NCBI GenBank assembly: GCA_046350935.1
Contig: JAXLZK010000004.1
Location: 85,893 to 149,892 of the forward strand
DNA from: Nitrobium sp046350935
Lineage (GTDB): Bacteria > Nitrospirota > Thermodesulfovibrionia > Thermodesulfovibrionales > Dissulfurispiraceae
DNA length: 64,000 nt
Reading direction: 5' to 3'
The notes beneath the pieces are model-generated. The model did not search any database. It was not told where the DNA came from and saw only the letters and a list, made by a program, of their open reading frames with translations. The position numbers and the translations under genes were made by a program. Below, one piece after another: positions 34,343-44,216 of this stretch (positions are counted from its first letter, which is position 1; every line of letters begins with the position of its first letter).

Positions 34343-36043
34343 ATGAGAAGGCGTTCCGCCCTTTTGGCCGTCCTCATCGTCGCGGGGTTCCTCGCAGTCG
34401 TTGTCCGGCTTGCCGATATCATGCTGGTGAACCACAAATGGTATCTCGTAAAGGCGATGGGGCAGCAGACCAAGAAGGAGCTTGTTCCCGTCAAGCGCGG
34501 CATCATCGTGGACAGGAAAGGAAGGGATCTCGCCATCAATCTCGAAAGCGAGTCCCTCTATTGCGACCCGTCCGAGGTAGACTCCCCCGAAAGGGCCGCC
34601 TCCACTCTCTCCCGTGTGATGAACAACAGGAACCCCGACCTTCTCCGCGCAAAGCTGACGGCGGGGAACCGCTTCACCTGGATCGAGAGAAAGCTGGACA
34701 GCGGGCAGGCGCAGCGCGTGCGGGAGCTGAAGCTGAAGGGTGTCGGCCTTGCCCCGGACATGAAAAGGTTCTATCCAAAGGGGACGCTCGCCTCCCACCT
34801 CATCGGCTATGTAGGGATCGACAATAACGGCCTCGAAGGGATCGAGCAAAAATACGACGGCTATCTCTCCGCGCGCGGGGAAAAGGTGTCGGTGCGGAGG
34901 GATGCGAAGGGGAATGTCCTCTCCGAAGGGACGGCCAAGGAGATCAGGGGAAATAACATCGTCCTCACCATCGACGAGGGGCTCCAGTATATCGTAGAAA
35001 AGAACCTCGACGCCGCCATGGAGAAGTGGAAGGCGGCCTCAGCCACCGCCATCATGATGGACCCGTACTCCGGCGAACTGCTCGCCCTCGCGAGCAGGCC
35101 CCACTTCGACCTCAATAACCCCGCGGGCGTGACCGCGGCACAGAGGAGGAACCGCTCCATCACGGATTGCTACGAGCCGGGCTCAACATTTAAAATAGTG
35201 GTCGGCACCGCGGCCCTCGAAGAGGGCCTGGTGAGCCCCGACACGAAATTCGACTGCAGCGCCGGGTCTATCGAGGTCGGCGGCAGGAAGATCAAGGACG
35301 CCCACCGGCATGGCGTCCTCAGCTTTAAAGAGGTCATCCAGAAATCCTCCAATGTCGGCTCCATTAAGATCGGCCTTGCTCTGGGCAAGGACAGGGTTTA
35401 CCACTACATCAAAAAATTCGGCTTCGGCGAAAAGACCGGCATCGATCTCACCGGGGAGGTGTCGGGGTGGGTCCGGACGCCCGACCGCTGGTCCGGTATG
35501 TCCATCGGCGCCATCTCGATCGGGCAGGAGGTGGCCGTAACTCCCCTGCAGGTGCTGAGGGCCTACTCAGTGGTGGCCAACGGAGGCTCCCTCGTCTCTC
35601 CCTATGTGGTGGCGGAGATACGGTCCCCTTCGGGGCATACGCTGTACCGGGCGGCTCCGGAGAGGAAGAGGATCTTCTCAGAAAAGACCATCGGCACCTT
35701 CCGGCAGATCCTGAAGACGGTGACGGAGGAAGGGGGGACCGCTACCGGCGCAGCGGTGGACGGCAACCAGGTTGCGGGGAAGACAGGGACGGCGCAGTTG
35801 ATCGACCCGAAGACGAAACGCTACTCGAAGGACAAGTTCGTCAGCTCCTTCGTGGGGTTCGTCCCCGCCGACGCCCCGAAAATCGCCATGATCGTCGTTA
35901 TCCACGAACCGAAGGGCGCGCATTACGGCGGAGTGGTGGCGGGGCCGGTGTTCAAGCAGATCGCCAACGAATCCCTCTCGTACATGAGCGTGCCGAGGGA
36001 CGATTTTGAGGAGAAGCGGCTGCTGCTGGTGTCCTACAAATGA
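34343..36043 (+). CDS. ftsI: Penicillin-binding protein, septal transpeptidase FtsI/PBP3
   Basis: Class B PBP of 566 residues with an N-terminal membrane anchor and a dimerisation domain (KRGIIVDRKGRDLAIN). The transpeptidase domain has the catalytic SxxK (EPGSTFK), SxN (KSSNVG) and KTG (AGKTGTAQ) motifs. No C-terminal PASTA domain is visible. It cross-links septal peptidoglycan with FtsW. Confidence 0.95.
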   Translation: MRRRSALLAVLIVAGFLAVVVRLADIMLVNHKWYLVKAMGQQTKKELVPVKRGIIVDRKGRDLAINLESESLYCDPSEVDSPERAASTLSRVMNNRNPDLLRAKLTAGNRFTWIERKLDSGQAQRVRELKLKGVGLAPDMKRFYPKGTLASHLIGYVGIDNNGLEGIEQKYDGYLSARGEKVSVRRDAKGNVLSEGTAKEIRGNNIVLTIDEGLQYIVEKNLDAAMEKWKAASATAIMMDPYSGELLALASRPHFDLNNPAGVTAAQRRNRSITDCYEPGSTFKIVVGTAALEEGLVSPDTKFDCSAGSIEVGGRKIKDAHRHGVLSFKEVIQKSSNVGSIKIGLALGKDRVYHYIKKFGFGEKTGIDLTGEVSGWVRTPDRWSGMSIGAISIGQEVAVTPLQVLRAYSVVANGGSLVSPYVVAEIRSPSGHTLYRAAPERKRIFSEKTIGTFRQILKTVTEEGGTATGAAVDGNQVAGKTGTAQLIDPKTKRYSKDKFVSSFVGFVPADAPKIAMIVVIHEPKGAHYGGVVAGPVFKQIANESLSYMSVPRDDFEEKRLLLVSYK

Positions 36044-36089
36044 GGGAAAAACCGGAGGGAGAGGCCGTTCAGCGGCCCCGGGAGCAGGC

Positions 36090-37739
36090 ATGAGAATAGA
36101 AGACATCGAAAGAGAGGGGTTCGAGGTATACGGCAGCCGGAAACAGGAGATCACCGGCATCGCCTACGATTCCCGCGCAGTCCTGCCCGGCTTCCTCTTC
36201 GTCGCGGTGCGCGGAGAGCGGTTCGACGGCAGCGACTTTATCGAGGCCGCCGTGGAGAAGGGCGCCGCTGCGGTCCTATACGGGAAAGACCCTGCGCGGA
36301 CCGAAAGGTACGAAGCGCTGCGGAAAAGGTTTCCCGGGGTGGCATGGGTCGCCGTCGAAGACTGCAGGGACGCCCTCGCCTATGCAGCGAGCGTCTTCTA
36401 TCGCAGGCCTTCTGAGGAGTGTACGGTGATCGGCATTACGGGCACCAACGGAAAGACCACCACCTCCTACCTGATCAAGGGCATCGTGGAGAGAGGGGGC
36501 GGGAGTGCGGGCCTGATAGGGACGATCAGCTACCTGATAAAAGATACGGTATACGACGCTCCCCATACGACTCCCGAAGCCCCCGATTTTCAGAAGCTGC
36601 TGCGGGACATGGCGGACGAGGGGTGCTCCCATGTTATCAGCGAGGTGTCCTCCCATGCCCTGGCGCAGAAGAGGGTGGAGTACACGCGCTTCCGGGTGGG
36701 AGTCTTCACCAATCTCACCCGCGACCACCTCGATTTTCACCTCACCATGGAGGAGTACTACCGGGCGAAGGAGCGGCTCTTCATCGAGCTGGTGGAGGGG
36801 AACGGCGCCGCCGTCGTCAATACCGACGATCCTTACGGGCGGAGGCTGGCCGCCACGCTCCGGGAGCGGAGGGAGGGGATGCGGGTGATCACCTTCGGGA
36901 TCGAGGACAGGGGAGCGGACGTGTTCGCCCATGCGATCGAGGCGAGTTTCAAGGGGACCGCCTTCACGGTCCGGATCGGAGAGAAACAGGAGGAGTTTTT
37001 TACGCCCCTGGTGGGGAACACCAATGTATACAACGTGCTCTCGGCAGTCTGCGTCGCCGTATCGCTGCATATACCGGTTGAAACGATAAAGGAGGGAGTA
37101 TCCATGACAGGACTCGTCAAAGGAAGGTTTGAGAAGGTGGACCTCGGGCAGGATTTCCTTGCGGTAGTGGATTACGCGCACACGGAGGACGCGCTGGAGA
37201 GGCTCCTGATGACCGCCCGCCAGCTTCTCGAGGCATACCGCTTTGCGGAGAGGACGGACAGGATGATGCGGGCGAAGAAGAAGCGCTTCTCCCTCCCCGG
37301 GGGAAGGGAGACGGAGTCGGGGAAGATCATTACGGTGATCGGCTGCGGAGGGAACAGGGACAAGGGCAAACGGTCGAAAATGGGCGAGATCGCGTCGAAG
37401 CTCAGCGATTTCGTGATCGTGACCTCCGACAACCCGAGGAGCGAGGACCCGCGGGCCATTATCAGGGACATCGAAAAGGGCATCAAGACGGACAACTACA
37501 TTGTCATCCCCGACAGGGGGGTCGCCATCAGTATGGCCGTCGAGCTGGCATCCTCCGGAGACATCGTGCTGGTGGCGGGCAAGGGCCACGAAGACTACCA
37601 GGAAATGCAGGGGATACGCCACCGCTTCAGCGACAGGACGGCCCTCGAGGATGCCATAAAGAGGACGACCGGCAGGGCCTTCAGGGGCATACCGCCGGTG
37701 AAGGGAGCCCCCCGCTCCGACAGGAACTGTACTCTGTAG
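36090..37739 (+). CDS. murE: UDP-MurNAc-L-Ala-D-Glu:meso-diaminopimelate ligase
   Basis: Mur ligase of 549 residues with the ATP loop GITGTNGKTTTSYL. The DNPR motif (TSDNPRSEDP) is the signature of meso-DAP-adding MurE. A basic insert of about 30 residues (RFAERTDRMMRAKKKRFSLP) before the GCGGNRDKGKR motif is unusual. Start ATG at 36090 was chosen; the upstream open frame overlaps ftsI. Confidence 0.95.
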   Translation: MRIEDIEREGFEVYGSRKQEITGIAYDSRAVLPGFLFVAVRGERFDGSDFIEAAVEKGAAAVLYGKDPARTERYEALRKRFPGVAWVAVEDCRDALAYAASVFYRRPSEECTVIGITGTNGKTTTSYLIKGIVERGGGSAGLIGTISYLIKDTVYDAPHTTPEAPDFQKLLRDMADEGCSHVISEVSSHALAQKRVEYTRFRVGVFTNLTRDHLDFHLTMEEYYRAKERLFIELVEGNGAAVVNTDDPYGRRLAATLRERREGMRVITFGIEDRGADVFAHAIEASFKGTAFTVRIGEKQEEFFTPLVGNTNVYNVLSAVCVAVSLHIPVETIKEGVSMTGLVKGRFEKVDLGQDFLAVVDYAHTEDALERLLMTARQLLEAYRFAERTDRMMRAKKKRFSLPGGRETESGKIITVIGCGGNRDKGKRSKMGEIASKLSDFVIVTSDNPRSEDPRAIIRDIEKGIKTDNYIVIPDRGVAISMAVELASSGDIVLVAGKGHEDYQEMQGIRHRFSDRTALEDAIKRTTGRAFRGIPPVKGAPRSDRNCTL

Positions 37740-37770
37740 AAGAGGGCGCGGGAAGGGCCGGGGTTTGTAG

Positions 37771-39222
37771 ATGTTACGGGTAGAGGATATACTTAAAGCA
37801 ACGCGGGGAAAGATCGTTTCCGGGGGGACGAGGGGGTTCACCGGGGTGTCCGTCGATTCCCGGACGATACAGGAGGGCGACCTGTTCGTAGCACTGAAGG
37901 GAGAGAACTTCGACGGCCATGATTTCCTGGCCGCTGCGCTGCGGAAGGGGGCGGGCGCCCTTGTCCATTGTAATGCGCTGTGCGCAAGGGGTGCCGGGGA
38001 GAAGGCAGACGGATTGCGCAGTGCGGATTACACTGGGGGCAAAACAATCATCCTGGTCGATGATACCCTGCGGGCCCTGCAGGACCTGGCCCGGTTTCTG
38101 CGGAAGAGGTTCAGCGGTCCGGTGATCGGGGTGGTGGGGAGTAACGGCAAGACGACCACCAAGGAGCTGACGGCCTCGATCCTGGGGACGCGGGGAAAAG
38201 TGCATAAAACGACGGGCAACCTCAACAACCATATCGGCATGCCCCTTTCCCTCACCAGGCGGGAAGAAGACGCCGCTGCCATGGTCCTCGAAATGGGGAC
38301 GAACAGGCCCGGCGACGTAAGGGAACTGTGCGGCATCGCCCTGCCCGACATCGGCGTTGTCACCAATATCGGCTATGAGCACCTCGAAGGGTTCGGCTCT
38401 CTTGAGGGAGTGCGGGATGCCGAGCTCGAAATACTGCCGTACGTGAAAAAACTGGCGGTGAATGCGGATGACCGCTTTCTCCTGGAGGGGGTCAGGGCGG
38501 GGTACGGGGGCGAGCTCCTCACCTTCGGCATCGAGGCCCGGAATGCGGATGTCGCCGCCGGGGCCGTCCGCCTGTCGGATGAGGGAACGCGCTTCACCCT
38601 CCGCCTGGGAGGAGAAGCGGTCGAGGTGCATTCACGTCTTTCCGGATATTTCAACGTATACAACTCCCTCGCCGCCGCAGCCGCCGCCCATGCAGCCGGA
38701 TTCCACCCGGAGGAGATACGCCGCGGCCTGGAGGCCTTCGGGGGGGTAGCGATGCGGTTCGAGGTGAGGAACTGCAGGGGCGTGGCGGTGTTGAACGATT
38801 CGTACAATGCGAACCCCTCCTCCATGGCGGTGTCGGTGCGGGAGTTGGTGAGGAGGATATCCGCGCGGGACGAAAGCCGAACGCCGGGGAGGGCGATCGC
38901 CGTCCTGGGCGACATGCTGGAACTGGGCGAGTACGCCGTCCCTTCGCACCGGGAGCTGGGGCGGAAGCTCTCGCACGAGCCGGTGGACGCTTTCATCGGG
39001 GTCGGCCCGCTGATGGCCCTGGCGGTTGAGGAGTTCGGGGAGAGAGGAATCCATACGGACACCTCCCGCGAGGCGGGGGAGGTAGTGGTGAAGATGGTGC
39101 GCGAGGGAGATATTGTGCTGATAAAGGGATCGCGCGGGATGCGCATGGAAACGGTCCTTGCGGAGCTGGAAGAGGGCGCCCCCGCGGAGCCCGGACGCCC
39201 TGCCGCCGGAAAGGAGGAATAG
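37771..39222 (+). CDS. murF: UDP-MurNAc-tripeptide:D-alanyl-D-alanine ligase
   Basis: Adds D-Ala-D-Ala to the UDP-MurNAc tripeptide; 483 residues. VSVDSRTIQEGDLFVALKGE is the MurF-type N-terminus, GVVGSNGKTTTKELT the ATP loop, and NDSYNANPSSM a MurF hallmark. The tail is Ala/Pro/Glu-rich. It carries the mraY RBS near its end (AGGAGGAATAGCA). Confidence 0.95.
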   Translation: MLRVEDILKATRGKIVSGGTRGFTGVSVDSRTIQEGDLFVALKGENFDGHDFLAAALRKGAGALVHCNALCARGAGEKADGLRSADYTGGKTIILVDDTLRALQDLARFLRKRFSGPVIGVVGSNGKTTTKELTASILGTRGKVHKTTGNLNNHIGMPLSLTRREEDAAAMVLEMGTNRPGDVRELCGIALPDIGVVTNIGYEHLEGFGSLEGVRDAELEILPYVKKLAVNADDRFLLEGVRAGYGGELLTFGIEARNADVAAGAVRLSDEGTRFTLRLGGEAVEVHSRLSGYFNVYNSLAAAAAAHAAGFHPEEIRRGLEAFGGVAMRFEVRNCRGVAVLNDSYNANPSSMAVSVRELVRRISARDESRTPGRAIAVLGDMLELGEYAVPSHRELGRKLSHEPVDAFIGVGPLMALAVEEFGERGIHTDTSREAGEVVVKMVREGDIVLIKGSRGMRMETVLAELEEGAPAEPGRPAAGKEE

Positions 39223-39224
39223 CA

Positions 39225-40307
39225 ATGCTGTACGAGATCCTGTATCGCTTTCACGACTATTTCTCTCCCCTGAACGTTTTCCGCTACATTACCTTCAGGA
39301 CCGCCGTGGCGGCGCTCACCTCGCTCGTCATCTCCCTCATCATCGCGCCTCCCCTCATCAGGTGGCTCAAGAGGATCAGCATGACCCAGCAGATACGGGA
39401 CGACGGTCCGAAGACCCACTTTTCGAAGGCGGGCACGCCGACCATGGGGGGGATTATCATCCTTGCGTCCATCACGCTCTCGATGCTGCTCTGGGGCAAT
39501 TTCACCAATGTGTACATATGGGTGGTGCTCGTCGCCCTCCTGGGCTTCGGCGCCATCGGGTTTGCGGACGACTACCTGAAGGCGGTGAAGAAGAATCCCA
39601 AGGGTCTGCGGGCGTGCTACAAGTTCGGGGCGCAGTTGTTCCTTGCCTTTGTAATCGGGATCTTCCTCTACGCCAACCCCCATGATCCCTTCAGTACGGT
39701 GCTGAGTATCCCCTTCTTCAAGAAGTGGCTCTTCGACCTCGGCGTGTTCTACATCCCCTTCTCCGTTTTCGTCATCGTGGGCTCCTCGAATGCGGTGAAC
39801 CTCACCGACGGCATCGACGGGCTCGCCATCGGTCTGGTGGCGGTGGCGACCATCGCGAACGTGGCCCTCGTCTATGTGTCCGGCCACGCGCAGTTCGCCC
39901 GGTACCTGCAGGTCCTCTACCTGCCGGGCATCGGGGAGCTGACGGTGTTCTGCGGCGCCATGCTGGGCGCCTCCCTCGGATTTCTGTGGTTCAATGCGTA
40001 TCCAGCGGAGGTGTTCATGGGCGACGTGGGCTCCCTGGGACTCGGCGGCGCCCTGGGCACTCTCGCCGTGGTGACCAAGCATGAGATCGTGCTGGTGGTG
40101 GTGGGCGGCATCTTCGTGATCGAGACCATCTCCGTCGTGCTGCAGGTCGCCTCTTTCAAACTGACCGGCAAGAGGATTTTTAAAATGGCCCCCCTGCACC
40201 ACCACTTCGAGCTGAAGGGGTGGCAGGAGCCGAAAGTGATTGTTCGATTTTGGATAGTCGGCATAGTACTTGCGTTATTCAGTCTTGCATCTTTAAAATT
40301 GAGATGA
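39225..40307 (+). CDS. mraY: Phospho-MurNAc-pentapeptide transferase
   Basis: Integral membrane enzyme of 360 residues making lipid I from UDP-MurNAc-pentapeptide and undecaprenyl phosphate. The Asp pair in GFADDYLK, the catalytic NLTDGIDGLA motif and MAPLHHHFELKGW are present. About ten membrane helices are predicted. It follows murF by 2 nt. Confidence 0.97.
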   Translation: MLYEILYRFHDYFSPLNVFRYITFRTAVAALTSLVISLIIAPPLIRWLKRISMTQQIRDDGPKTHFSKAGTPTMGGIIILASITLSMLLWGNFTNVYIWVVLVALLGFGAIGFADDYLKAVKKNPKGLRACYKFGAQLFLAFVIGIFLYANPHDPFSTVLSIPFFKKWLFDLGVFYIPFSVFVIVGSSNAVNLTDGIDGLAIGLVAVATIANVALVYVSGHAQFARYLQVLYLPGIGELTVFCGAMLGASLGFLWFNAYPAEVFMGDVGSLGLGGALGTLAVVTKHEIVLVVVGGIFVIETISVVLQVASFKLTGKRIFKMAPLHHHFELKGWQEPKVIVRFWIVGIVLALFSLASLKLR

Positions 40308-40327
40308 CAAAAAAAAAGGAGTTGACC

Positions 40328-41449
40328 ATGAACCGAAGCAGCACCCGTCTGTCAGTCGTCCGCCGCTTGCCGTTTATCAGAAAACTCCTTCTCCTGGTTG
40401 TCCTCTGCGTGCTTGCCCTGCAGGGGATGCCGCTCCCCGCCTCTGCCGACGCGATTACCGCCCGGTCCGCCGTGGTTATCGACAGCGCCACCGACAAGAT
40501 ACTGTATGCGAAGAACCCCAACTGGAAGCTCCCTCCCGCCAGCACGACAAAGCTCGTTACCGCGATGGTGGCCCTCGACAGGCTCAGCCCCGACGCGGTC
40601 CTGACTATTAGTCCCGACGCGGCGAACACCCCTTCGGTGAGCCCGCACCTGAGGCCCGGAGAGAGGTTCGTGATGAGGGATATCCTGGCGCTCGCCCTGA
40701 TACGGTCCGTCAACGGCGCCGCCGTGGCCCTGGCCGAGGCGGCTGCGGGGTCCGAGGAGGCCTTCGTCCGTCTCATGAACGAGAAGGCCGCGCACCTGGG
40801 GGCCGAGAATACTCATTTCATCAATGCCTCGGGGCTCCCCGGGCCCGGTCAGCACATCACCGCCTTCGACCTTGCGAAGGTGATGAAAGAGTCCCTCAAA
40901 TATCCTCTGGTCCAGGAAAGCATCGGCATGAGGACGAAGGAAATCCGCTCCCTGGAGGGCCGGCGCCTCTTCGTGAAGAACACCAACCAGCTCCTCTGGA
41001 TGAACGACGAATGCATCGGCGGTAAGACCGGGTACACCAAAGCAGCCCGCCACTGTTTCGTTTCCGCTTCCCGGAAGGGGGATTCTACCCTGATAACCGC
41101 CGTCCTGGGCGAACCCGTCAGGGATGAGCTCTGGGGGGATTCCGCCGCGCTCGCGGCGAAAGGGTACGATATCCTGGACCAGAAGGCGGAGCCGATGATC
41201 TATTTCACCAGCAGCAATGAAACGCCGATCGTCCTCGCCTCCTACAAGACCGGAAAGAAGTCCTCCCGGAGCAAGCTCGTAAAGGGCAAGCAGAGGGGCT
41301 CCGCAGGCCGTCCGAAGCTGTCAAAAGAGAAGGGAAGCAAGGCGGACAAGGCGGTCAAGGCGGTGGAAAAGAGGAGCAAAAAGAAAAAAAACGGACGGGT
41401 GCGCGTAGCCGGGAAAGGGAAAAAACTTCCGGCCAGAGACATCTCATGA
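40328..41449 (+). CDS. dacA: D-alanyl-D-alanine carboxypeptidase (PBP5/6, DacA family)
   Basis: Low-molecular-weight PBP of 373 residues. It has a signal peptide (LLLLVVLCVLALQGMPLPASADA), SxxK (PASTTKLVTAM), SxN (RSVNGAA) and KTG (GGKTGYTKAA). After the catalytic domain comes an extremely Lys/Arg-rich tail (about 290-373) instead of the usual PBP5 C-terminal beta domain and amphipathic anchor. The ATG at 40328 has AAGGAG upstream; another at 40304 overlaps the mraY stop. Its place between mraY and murD is unusual for dcw clusters. Confidence 0.92.
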   Translation: MNRSSTRLSVVRRLPFIRKLLLLVVLCVLALQGMPLPASADAITARSAVVIDSATDKILYAKNPNWKLPPASTTKLVTAMVALDRLSPDAVLTISPDAANTPSVSPHLRPGERFVMRDILALALIRSVNGAAVALAEAAAGSEEAFVRLMNEKAAHLGAENTHFINASGLPGPGQHITAFDLAKVMKESLKYPLVQESIGMRTKEIRSLEGRRLFVKNTNQLLWMNDECIGGKTGYTKAARHCFVSASRKGDSTLITAVLGEPVRDELWGDSAALAAKGYDILDQKAEPMIYFTSSNETPIVLASYKTGKKSSRSKLVKGKQRGSAGRPKLSKEKGSKADKAVKAVEKRSKKKKNGRVRVAGKGKKLPARDIS

Positions 41450-41531
41450 CGTATTGCGTCCCCCTCATCCCCGCCGGCGAGTCTTGTTCGGGGCTGGGTA
41501 AAAGCGGTGTTGCCTTTCGGCGGGGAGGCGC

Positions 41532-42965
41532 ATGGACGTAAAGGGAAAGGCGGTGACGGTGCTGGGCCTCGCCCGGAGCGGCGTGGGCGCCGCCCGGCTG
41601 CTTGAGCGGCTTGGGGCCCGCGTCACCGTAACCGACAGGAAGAGTCCTCAGGAGCTCGCACCCTATCTCGTACGGCTCGGGCCCGGGATCAGGCAGGTCC
41701 TCGGCGAGCATCCGCCGGAGCTTTTTGAAGCGGCCTCCCTGGTCGTGGTGAGCCCCGGAGTGCCCCTCACCCTCGCCCCCCTGCAGAGGGCGGCGGAGAA
41801 GGGGGTGCGGATCGTCGGGGAGCTGGAACTGGCCTATCAGGCGGTGGCGCAGGGGCTGTGCCGCGTGGCGTGCGGAGAGGACCGGCCCCCCGCCTTTCTT
41901 GCGGTGACCGGGGCTAACGGAAAATCCACCACCACCACCCTCCTCTATGAGATGCTGAAGGAGAACGGGAATGGCGTTCTTGTGGGGGGGAATATCGGAA
42001 ATGCGCTGACCGAGGAGATCCTGAAGGCGGAGGAGACCGCCTGCCGGAGATCCCCGGCCGTCGATTCGATCGTCGTCGAAGTCTCCAGCTTTCAGCTCGA
42101 AACCATCGAGACGTTCAGGCCCCGCGGCGCGGCGATCCTGAATATCACTCCCGATCACCTCGACCGGTACCGCTCCATGGAGGAGTACGTCGGTGCGAAG
42201 TGCAGGATTTTCGAGAACCAGGAAACGGACGATTTCCTTGTGCTCAATGCCGACGACCCCGTTGCCGCGTCCCTTGAAACGAAAAAACCCGGGAGCACGA
42301 GAAAGGGGCCGCGGGTCTTCTTCTTCAGCAGACAGAGGGAGGTCCGGGGGGCATATTACCGGGACGGCCTGATCCGCTTTGCCCTGCCGGAGCCCGCACA
42401 GGTCTCCTCCTCATTTGTCCTCGACCCCGCCTCTTTCCGGATACGGGGCGTCCATAATATCGAGAACGCGATGGCGGCCTCCCTGATGGCTTTGCTGTCG
42501 GGGTGCAGCGGGGACGCGGTGCGCCGGGCCTTGGCCGCCTTTCCGGGGCTGGAGCACCGGCTCGAGTTCGTCCGTGAGCGGAGCGGCGTGCAGTTTATCA
42601 ACGATTCCAAAGGCACCAACGTGGGGGCGGTGATCAAATCCCTTGAAAGCTTTTCCTCCCCGGTCGTCCTCATTGCGGGCGGCAGGGACAAGGACGGCGA
42701 TTTCACCCTCCTCAGGCCCCTGGTCGCGGAGAGGGTGAAGGCCCTCGTGCTGATCGGGGAGGCGAAGGAGAAGATACGAAAGGCTGCGGGCGGGGGGAAG
42801 GAGGTCTTCATGACGGACGACTTCGGGGCCGCGGTGCGGAAGGCGCGCGACTATGCGGCGCCGGGAGACGTCGTGCTGCTCTCCCCGGCCTGCGCCAGCT
42901 TCGATATGTTCAGGGACTTCGAGGACCGGGGCAGGCAGTTCAAGAAGATCGTGGAAGAATTATGA
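41532..42965 (+). CDS. murD: UDP-MurNAc-L-alanine:D-glutamate ligase
   Basis: MurD of 477 residues. The N-terminal Rossmann-like part (VTVLGLARSGVGAARLL), ATP loop AVTGANGKSTTTTLL, EVSSFQLETI and NDSKGTNVGA motifs are all MurD-type. The stop overlaps the ftsW start as ATGA. Confidence 0.96.
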   Translation: MDVKGKAVTVLGLARSGVGAARLLERLGARVTVTDRKSPQELAPYLVRLGPGIRQVLGEHPPELFEAASLVVVSPGVPLTLAPLQRAAEKGVRIVGELELAYQAVAQGLCRVACGEDRPPAFLAVTGANGKSTTTTLLYEMLKENGNGVLVGGNIGNALTEEILKAEETACRRSPAVDSIVVEVSSFQLETIETFRPRGAAILNITPDHLDRYRSMEEYVGAKCRIFENQETDDFLVLNADDPVAASLETKKPGSTRKGPRVFFFSRQREVRGAYYRDGLIRFALPEPAQVSSSFVLDPASFRIRGVHNIENAMAASLMALLSGCSGDAVRRALAAFPGLEHRLEFVRERSGVQFINDSKGTNVGAVIKSLESFSSPVVLIAGGRDKDGDFTLLRPLVAERVKALVLIGEAKEKIRKAAGGGKEVFMTDDFGAAVRKARDYAAPGDVVLLSPACASFDMFRDFEDRGRQFKKIVEEL

Positions 42966-44200
42966 AGCAGTCGTACGACAAATGGCTTCTGCTCATCCTG
43001 CTTCTGCTCATCCTGCTCGGGCTGACCGCCGTGTACAGCTCCACCTCCGTCATATCGCCCGACCTGCTCGAGAAGTACCGGAGGAAAGGGGTTGCGCTGA
43101 GTCAGTTCGGTTTCATCAGGAAACAGCTTTTTACGGTGCTCATCGGCATCGTCGCCCTGTTTGCCGCTTATAAAGTCCCTCTGGAGACCCTGAAGCGGCT
43201 GGCCATTCCCCTGCTCGTGCTCTCCCTTGTCTGCCTGGTGCTGGTTTTTACTCCCTTGGGCATCACTGCGGGCGGGGCGCGGAGGTGGATACGGATCTGG
43301 CCCTCCACCTTTCAGCCTTCCGAGCTGGTAAAGCTGTCCATGGTGATTTTCCTCGCCTGGTATACGAGCCTGCCCGGCTTCCGTGGCGGCTCCCTCAAAT
43401 CCTTCGCCCAGCCCATAGCCGTTATGGGGGTCTTCCAGGTCGTTTTCCTGAAGCAGCCCGATTTCGGGGCGGCCATGAGCCTCGGGCTCCTCACCGTTGC
43501 GCTGCTGTACCTGACGGGCATCCACTGGAAGTTCCTGCTCTCCCTGGGAGCGCTCGGAATTCCGGTGGTGATCAAGCTCATCTCGGAGCCGTACCGCTGG
43601 AAGCGGGTCGTGGCATTCCTGGACCCCTGGAAGGATTCCCAGGGGAGCGGTTTCCAGCTTGTCCAGTCCTTCATCGCCCTAGGGAGCGGAGGGCTCTCCG
43701 GGGTGGGGCTGGGTGAGGGAAAACAGAAGCTCTTTTTCCTCCCCGAGGTGCATACCGATTTCATCTTCTCGATGATCGGGGAGGAGCTGGGCTTTGTCGG
43801 GGCGGTTCTGGTCGCCTTTCTGTTCTGCGCGCTCTTCCTGAGGGGCATACAGATCGCCCGGAAGGCGGAGGCGTCCCCTTTTGCCTGCACCCTTGCCTAT
43901 GGCGTGTCCCTGATGGTCGCCATCCAGGCCATCATGAATTTTGCGGTGGTGACGGGTATGGTGCCGACCAAGGGGCTCCCCCTGCCGTTTATCAGCTACG
44001 GGGGGTCGTCGATGATCGTCAATATGATGGCGGTGGGGCTGCTGCTGAATGTTTCGAGGGGAAGGAAGGCTGCAGAGGCGCTCCCGGGCAGCCCTTCCAA
44101 AAGGCAGGCGCCCCCCTCCCGCGACAGTCGCGGCGCAGCGGGCGCTACCCGACCCGCGCGATGGCAGAGGGGATACGGCTACAACCGGTACAGGAGATAA
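42962..44200 (+). CDS. ftsW: Septal peptidoglycan polymerase FtsW (SEDS family)
   Basis: SEDS glycosyltransferase of 412 residues with about ten helices. GGARRWIRIWPSTFQPSELVKL, the conserved DFG of LKQPDFGAA and PFISYGGSSM are typical. The C-terminal tail (from about 370) is basic and proline-rich. It works with FtsI. Confidence 0.95.
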   Translation: MKQSYDKWLLLILLLLILLGLTAVYSSTSVISPDLLEKYRRKGVALSQFGFIRKQLFTVLIGIVALFAAYKVPLETLKRLAIPLLVLSLVCLVLVFTPLGITAGGARRWIRIWPSTFQPSELVKLSMVIFLAWYTSLPGFRGGSLKSFAQPIAVMGVFQVVFLKQPDFGAAMSLGLLTVALLYLTGIHWKFLLSLGALGIPVVIKLISEPYRWKRVVAFLDPWKDSQGSGFQLVQSFIALGSGGLSGVGLGEGKQKLFFLPEVHTDFIFSMIGEELGFVGAVLVAFLFCALFLRGIQIARKAEASPFACTLAYGVSLMVAIQAIMNFAVVTGMVPTKGLPLPFISYGGSSMIVNMMAVGLLLNVSRGRKAAEALPGSPSKRQAPPSRDSRGAAGATRPARWQRGYGYNRYRR

Positions 44201-44216
44201 AAGACTGTCGTTAAGG

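Noticed and set aside
38373..40205. Open frame of 610 codons antisense to murF/mraY
   Set aside because: Entirely covered by two clear Mur-pathway genes; the product has no recognisable domain.
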